Assembly: GCA_003553525.1 (NCBI GenBank)
Contig: PWEO01000068.1
Span: forward strand, 1 to 64,000
Reading direction: 5' to 3'
Source of the DNA: Clostridiaceae bacterium
GTDB taxonomy: Bacteria > Bacillota > Clostridia > Peptostreptococcales > T1SED10-28
Length of the DNA: 64,000 nt
Under the pieces are notes generated by a model. The model had not been told where the DNA came from. It was given only the letters and a program-made list of their open reading frames with translations, and did no database searches. The first letter of the stretch is position 1. Each line of letters opens with the position of its first letter. The position numbers were made by a program, and so were the translations under genes. Positions 59,136 through 64,000 of this stretch are shown here, piece by piece.

Positions 59136-59729
59136 TTAAAGCTTTAGTGTACTTTCCTTAAAGGATTCAAGCACACCGGACAGTGTTAAAATAACCACTG
59201 TGGTTATTACAGCAATAAGCCCGTAGATCGTTGCTCTAAGGGGAAGAAGCACTAAATAGGCATCTCCTAAAATGGTGGATGCCCAGTAAGTATCCAGGGT
59301 GAGGTTTACAAAAAGGAATACAAAAGCTGTGGATACTGCGGCATTAAACCAGGTAAAGGTTTGTTTCTTACCAAGCTTACTGCGAGTAAACCATACAACC
59401 ATTCCCGGAATCATACCCACTAATACCGCGCTTAAAGTAAATCCGGGGTGAAAGCCACCACCGATTAACATTACACCGACAATATCTTGAATAAAACCGG
59501 CTAAGGCCCCGGCAAAGGGTCCGAAAAGCATGCTGGCAATAACAATGGGGATTCGGGCGATGCCGATGCGCAGGGTGTGATTTGCAAAAATCATGGACAG
59601 CTGTCCGATGACCACGGACATGGAAACCAGTAAGGCTGAGGTCACTAAGGTTTTAATAGGAAGCCTTGCTCCGGAACCTCTGGAGACATCGGGCTTCTGT
59701 GATTTTTGGTTGTGAACCATTACGGCCAC
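59136..59729 (-). CDS. folT: Folate ECF transporter S component
   Basis: LRIGIARIPIVIASMLFGPFAGALAGFIQDIVGVMLIGGGFHPGFTLSAVLVGMIPG; THF riboswitch upstream, folC downstream. Confidence 0.92.
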   Translation of the reverse strand: MAVMVHNQKSQKPDVSRGSGARLPIKTLVTSALLVSMSVVIGQLSMIFANHTLRIGIARIPIVIASMLFGPFAGALAGFIQDIVGVMLIGGGFHPGFTLSAVLVGMIPGMVVWFTRSKLGKKQTFTWFNAAVSTAFVFLFVNLTLDTYWASTILGDAYLVLLPLRATIYGLIAVITTVVILTLSGVLESFKESTLKL

Positions 59730-59796
59730 CTCCTTTCTCTTAAGTTAGGCATGGAAGCTCCAACATTAAGAGAAATTTGATGAACTCTCCAATGGT

Positions 59797-59892
59797 GGAG
59801 CAGCGGAAGCGACGTTATAACGCGATAAGAATCTTCGTTTAGAAGCAACTTCCCATCTTCTAACACTTAACGCATAACGACTACTCTGCCCA
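59797..59892 (-). ncRNA. Tetrahydrofolate (THF) riboswitch
   Basis: Minus strand GGGCAGAGTAGTCGTTATGCGTTAAGTG...GATGGGAAGTTGC...ACGAAG...CGCGTTATAACGTCGCTTCCGCTGCTCC matches THF aptamer conserved blocks. Confidence 0.92.
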
Positions 59893-59978
59893 CATATTCA
59901 TCTTCATAATATCCCCTTGAGACAAAAAAGTAAAGGGATTATGAAAAAAAAACTGAGTAATCAAAAAAATGAAAGTAT

Positions 59979-61202
59979 TTAGCAGGGTGCGGTCTCCCCG
60001 CCCCGTTCGGCGATCAGTTTATCTGCCAGGGCATCCGCAATATTCGAACATTTCTCAAGATCTTCGTTTTTGGGGGAAGACTTTGCTTCCACAGAGTCAT
60101 CCACCAGTTCCCACTTGATATTCTCAGCAAAACTCATTAGGGAGGAAACACCGCCACCGCTCCAGGAGGCGGTTCCGAAAACCCCTAAATATCGATTCTT
60201 TAACTGAGAGTTTTCAATTTTATGAACCACCGTCTGCATAGCGGGGAACAGCCCGGTATTGTAGGCACAGCTTCCGAGAATAACCCCTTTAAATCGCCAA
60301 ATATCGCTAATAATATAGGATACATGGGTCTTGGATGCATCATAGATACGAATGTTTTTAATTCCCCGCTCGGAAAGTCTGCGGGCCATCAGATCCGCCA
60401 TTTTCTGGGTGTTTCCATACATGGATCCGTAAACGATTACCACCCCTTCTTCGGTTTCGGCCCTGGACCATCGATCATAATAGTTCACGATACAGCCCGG
60501 ATCTTTCCGCCACACCGGTCCGTGGGTAGAGGCGATCACATGCAGGGGAATTTCTGCGTCTTTTAGCTTTTTAATTGCCCGCTGGACCATGGGTCCAAAC
60601 TTCCCGACAATATTGGAATAGTAACGGCGAATTTCGTCCATGTAAAACTCCAAATTTACTTCATCATCAAAAATACCTCCGTCAAGGGAGCCAAAACCTC
60701 CGAAAGCATCGCCGGAGAATAAAATGCCCTGACGCATTTCATAGGTCATCATGGTTTCCGGCCAATGAACCATGGGTGTCATGAAAAATTTCAGTTCATG
60801 TTTTCCCAGGGATAAGGTATCCCCATCCTTGACTTCATGGTAGGGACTCAGGTCTCCGTAAAAGTTATCAATAAAGCCGAAAGTTTTGCTGTTCCCAACG
60901 ATTTTTACGTCGGGATAACGCTGGCGGATGTCCTTAATGGCTCCGGAATGATCCGGTTCCATATGGTTGATGATTAAATAATCAACCTCCCGGTCTCCAA
61001 GAATGCCTTCGATTTTTTTTATGAAGGCATCCATTTTTGTATTTTTCACGGTATCGAATAAAGCCACCTTTTCATCCACAATGAGATAAGAGTTATAAGA
61101 CACCCCTCGATCCAAGGGCCAGAGGTTCTCAAAAAGTCTGGTCTCCCGATCGTTTACACCCACAAAATATACATCTTTACAAATTTGATCCGTATGAATC
61201 AT
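59979..61202 (-). CDS. FprA family A-type flavoprotein (flavodiiron protein)
   Basis: NHMEPDHSGAI diiron motif, GDAFGGFG, flavodoxin domain VVIVYGSMYGNTQKMAD. Confidence 0.96.
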   Translation of the reverse strand: MIHTDQICKDVYFVGVNDRETRLFENLWPLDRGVSYNSYLIVDEKVALFDTVKNTKMDAFIKKIEGILGDREVDYLIINHMEPDHSGAIKDIRQRYPDVKIVGNSKTFGFIDNFYGDLSPYHEVKDGDTLSLGKHELKFFMTPMVHWPETMMTYEMRQGILFSGDAFGGFGSLDGGIFDDEVNLEFYMDEIRRYYSNIVGKFGPMVQRAIKKLKDAEIPLHVIASTHGPVWRKDPGCIVNYYDRWSRAETEEGVVIVYGSMYGNTQKMADLMARRLSERGIKNIRIYDASKTHVSYIISDIWRFKGVILGSCAYNTGLFPAMQTVVHKIENSQLKNRYLGVFGTASWSGGGVSSLMSFAENIKWELVDDSVEAKSSPKNEDLEKCSNIADALADKLIAERGGETAPC

Positions 61203-61384
61203 ATAATCCCTCCTTAATAATGTTGTTAATACCCTTTTTATAGTTTTTGTATCTTGTATTTATTATATCATGTTCTATTGCGATGAAAATATGTTTCCGA
61301 AGAAGATTTTTTGGTATAAATAACACAACACCCCAAAGAGTTGTTCAGTAGCAACCACTAATCTTAATAGCAGGAGGAATTATT

Positions 61385-61906
61385 ATGAAAACATTAATAG
61401 CCTTTGGAACTAAATATGGAACTACTCGTAAAGCTGCAGAAGAACTATCCAAAAGACTACCGGGAGAAGTAGACATCGTGAATCTTAAGGAAGAGAAAAG
61501 TCCCGATGTATGCGCCTATGATATCATTCTTATAGGAGCTTCCGTTTATGGGGGAAACATACAAAAAGAAGTGCGAGGTTTTTTAGACCAAGAAAAGCAT
61601 AATTTGATAGTCAAGCCCTATGGTCTTTTTATTGCAGCGGGTAATGATCTGGAAGTAGAACGAAATTACCGGGTGTATGTAGGGAAAACCATTTATGATC
61701 AAGCGGAAATTCGAGAATATATCGGTTACAGTTATGATTTTTCAAAAATGAATTTTTTCGAAAAAGCCATGATCAAAAAAGTGGCTAAGGTGACGGAAAA
61801 CACGGAAAAATTAAATCAAGAAGGACTTAATAATGTGGTTCAGTGGGTAAAGGAAGTGGAAAACAGACTGAACAAATCAACCGCGGACAGTACTGCTGAA
61901 CAGTAA
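61385..61906 (+). CDS. Flavodoxin domain-containing protein (HemG-like)
   Basis: LIAFGTKYGTTRKAAEELSKRL, ILIGASVYGGNIQKEVRGFLD. Confidence 0.9.
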   Translation: MKTLIAFGTKYGTTRKAAEELSKRLPGEVDIVNLKEEKSPDVCAYDIILIGASVYGGNIQKEVRGFLDQEKHNLIVKPYGLFIAAGNDLEVERNYRVYVGKTIYDQAEIREYIGYSYDFSKMNFFEKAMIKKVAKVTENTEKLNQEGLNNVVQWVKEVENRLNKSTADSTAEQ

Positions 61907-61960
61907 AACCGATGAGAGGACAGGAAAATGGGGAAAAAGAATAACTCGGTGCTAAATACA

Positions 61961-61988
61961 GACCGTCTCTTGGGTAAGAGGCGGTTTT
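61961..61988 (+). terminator. Intrinsic terminator
   Basis: ACCGTCTCTTGGGTAAGAGGCGGTTTT. Confidence 0.75.
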
Positions 61989-62055
61989 ATGTTTGCTTTA
62001 TCCCTTGGGGAAATTATGATAAAATGAATTATTATGAATGAGAGGAAGAAAAATT

Positions 62056-63633
62056 ATGAGATTAGAAGAAATCCTGGAAGGAATTGAATCTTCACAAAAT
62101 AAAAGCCGGAGCCCGGAGATTAATCGGGGTCAAAAGAGTATTGAAATTACAGGACTTAGTTATCATTCCGGACAGGTAGAACCGGGGGATCTGTTTTTTT
62201 GCATAAAAGGGTATGAAACCGATGGACACAAGTACTTACAAGCTGCACGAAACAAAGGGGCTGCAGCGGCCATAGTCGAAGATGTACAGTCGGAGATTCC
62301 AATCCTGCAAATACAAGTAAAAAACAGCCGCATTGCATTGGCTGAAATGGCAGCGAAGTTTTATCATGAGCCGTCAAAAAAGCTGCAGGTTATAGGGATT
62401 ACTGCAACAAACGGAAAAACCACCACTTCTTTCATGGCGCATAAAATATTAAAAGACCAGAACATTGAAGCGGGTATTATCGGTACCGTAATGGTTCAGT
62501 ATGGAGATAAAAAGATCCCGTCCCTGCTTACCACCCCGGAGTCTTTAGACCTTCAAAAACATTTTAACGGTATGGTAGAGGAAGGGGTTTCCCATGTGAC
62601 CATGGAGGTTTCCTCGTCGGCTCAGGAGCTTCATCGCGTAGATGCCGTGGATTTTGATATCGTAACCCTCAACAACATTTCCCGGGAACACATCGATTCC
62701 CATGGAAGTTTTGAACGGTACTTTCAAGTAAAATCCCGTCTGATTACCCGGGCGAAAAAAGACAGTGCAGCGGTGCTGAACTTAGACGATGCCTATTCAA
62801 AAGGATTAATTACCAAAACAAAGGCCAAGGTGTTTACCTTTGGGGTGGAGGACCACGGAGGAGATTTTTCCGTGAAACGCCTGGATCTTTCCACGGGAAG
62901 AGGGGTATTTACCCTGGTGGTGAATCGGGACCTTGAGCATAAAGGGGTTAACATCCCAAAGGGAGAAATCGAAATCAACCTTTCGGTACCGGGATTTCAC
63001 TCGGTATACAACAGCATAGTAGCCGCCATAATCGGTTTACTGTCGGGCGTGGATAAGGAAGGGATAAAAAAATCATTTAAAGAATTTCGTGGTGTGGAGC
63101 GCCGTTTTGAATTTCTATATGAGGACGACTTTACGGTTGTGGATGATCACTTTGCCAATGCCGGGAATATCCACATGACCCTTGGAACCTTAAAGGAAAT
63201 GAAATATAACAAACTTCATGTGCTCTACGGGATCCGAGGAAAACGAGGGATTGCGGTGAACCGGGAAAACGCTGAGGCTTTGGTGCAGTGGCTGCCTAAG
63301 CTAGGAGTTACAGAGCTATTAGCTACAGAAAGTGTCTCCCATGTAATGGAGAAGGATCGGGTAACCCAAGAGGAGCGAAAGGTTTTTGAGGAAGTAACCG
63401 AAGCCGCCGGAGTACCCACAACCATAGTTAAAGAACTGCCGGAAGCCATTGAAAGGGTAATGGAAAAGGCTAAGCCCGGGGACGTGGTACTATTAGCGGG
63501 ATGCCAGGGAATGGATTATGGTGGGGAAATAGCCTTGAAACTTCTTGTAAAAGGAAGAGCCAAAGAAGAGAAAGAAAGAATACTGGCCCCTCTGAAGGAC
63601 CGTGTGGCGGGAATTTCAGATGAAATGAAATAA
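62056..63633 (+). CDS. MurE-like Mur ligase family protein, atypical acceptor region
   Basis: LFFCIKGYETDGHKYLQAARNKGAAAAIVE, GITATNGKTTTSFMAHKIL, TTPESLDLQKHF, MEVSSSAQELHRV; ATG 62056 after GAGGAAGA. Confidence 0.85.
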   Translation: MRLEEILEGIESSQNKSRSPEINRGQKSIEITGLSYHSGQVEPGDLFFCIKGYETDGHKYLQAARNKGAAAAIVEDVQSEIPILQIQVKNSRIALAEMAAKFYHEPSKKLQVIGITATNGKTTTSFMAHKILKDQNIEAGIIGTVMVQYGDKKIPSLLTTPESLDLQKHFNGMVEEGVSHVTMEVSSSAQELHRVDAVDFDIVTLNNISREHIDSHGSFERYFQVKSRLITRAKKDSAAVLNLDDAYSKGLITKTKAKVFTFGVEDHGGDFSVKRLDLSTGRGVFTLVVNRDLEHKGVNIPKGEIEINLSVPGFHSVYNSIVAAIIGLLSGVDKEGIKKSFKEFRGVERRFEFLYEDDFTVVDDHFANAGNIHMTLGTLKEMKYNKLHVLYGIRGKRGIAVNRENAEALVQWLPKLGVTELLATESVSHVMEKDRVTQEERKVFEEVTEAAGVPTTIVKELPEAIERVMEKAKPGDVVLLAGCQGMDYGGEIALKLLVKGRAKEEKERILAPLKDRVAGISDEMK

Positions 63634-63658
63634 ACAACTAAATAAAAAAGATTAAATA

Positions 63659-63697
63659 AAAACCCCCCTATCCAACAGGATAGGGGGGTTGATTTTT
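63659..63697. terminator. Bidirectional terminator
   Basis: AAAACCCCCCTATCCAACAGGATAGGGGGGTTGATTTTT. Confidence 0.9.
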
Positions 63698-63707
63698 AAC
63701 TGCTTTA

Positions 63708-64000
63708 CTATTTTTGCATGCTTTCAATAAACCAAAGTTGCTTTTTGTAAAACTCCACATGTTCTTCGAACATGCCTACTGCAACGAAATCTCCCTTTTC
63801 ATCGGCTTCATTTCGAATTTCCACCGCAAGGGCGTTCATCAGTTCAAGATCTTCTTTTAAATGTTCAAGGACTTCCTGTGTTTTGTAGGAAGTTTCATTA
63901 AGCTCTTTCATGGTGGTCTTATCCAGGTAATCCGACAGTTTTGCTAAGGGCTCTCCACCGTTCATTTTAATATACTCTGCAACATCATCATATTTTTGGA
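63708..64000 (-). CDS. dps: Dps/ferritin-like family protein, C-terminal part (5' truncated by window)
   Basis: Frame open to window end (KYDDVAEYIKMNGGEPLAKLSDYLDKTTMKE...FVAVGMFEEHVEFYKKQLWFIESMQK). Confidence 0.88.
   Translation of the reverse strand, partial: QKYDDVAEYIKMNGGEPLAKLSDYLDKTTMKELNETSYKTQEVLEHLKEDLELMNALAVEIRNEADEKGDFVAVGMFEEHVEFYKKQLWFIESMQK

Noticed and set aside
1-64000. CRISPR arrays, transposons, prophage or toxin-antitoxin modules
   Set aside because: No regularly spaced repeats, transposase, integrase or phage structural motifs seen on reading the ORF track and intergenic gaps.

Overview
The window is a 64 kb chromosomal segment from a low-to-mid GC Gram-positive anaerobe. 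Gene content looks clostridial (PFOR, arginine deiminase pathway, flavodiiron protein, Sec-containing HesB-like protein); this taxonomic guess is inference. I found no transposases, prophage genes, CRISPR arrays, rRNAs or tRNAs. Main modules: PFOR 3' end; a GlnK/GlnL-like two-component system next to a TAXI-type TRAP transporter and a DUF4392 gene; patatin plus cardiolipin synthase; a thiT gene behind a TPP riboswitch; MATE and MCP genes flanking a DnaA-box-rich gap; a glutamate-cysteine ligase plus ATP-grasp pair; an Fe3+-type ABC transporter; a triple FMN-binding lipoprotein-like protein; a HesB-like selenoprotein missed by the ORF track; veg-arcABC-ispE; ddl; LiaFSR-like genes; a GGDEF/EAL gene; a T-box-controlled asnA; a complete gcvT-H-PA-PB-lpd operon; a MoxR/DUF58 cluster; and a THF-riboswitch-controlled folT-folC operon. 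The strongest non-obvious signals are: (1) a 22-codon microORF behind a promoter with two LexA/SOS-like boxes 31 bp apart; (2) a c-di-GMP-II-like riboswitch whose P1 strand covers the Shine-Dalgarno of a GGDEF/EAL gene; (3) an in-frame UGA with a bSECIS-like hairpin in the HesB-like gene; (4) a DnaA-box cluster; (5) a G9 tract overlapping a leader hairpin upstream of the iron transporter; (6) a glutathione-like two-gene biosynthetic cassette. All calls are by eye, with no database searches or folding programs.
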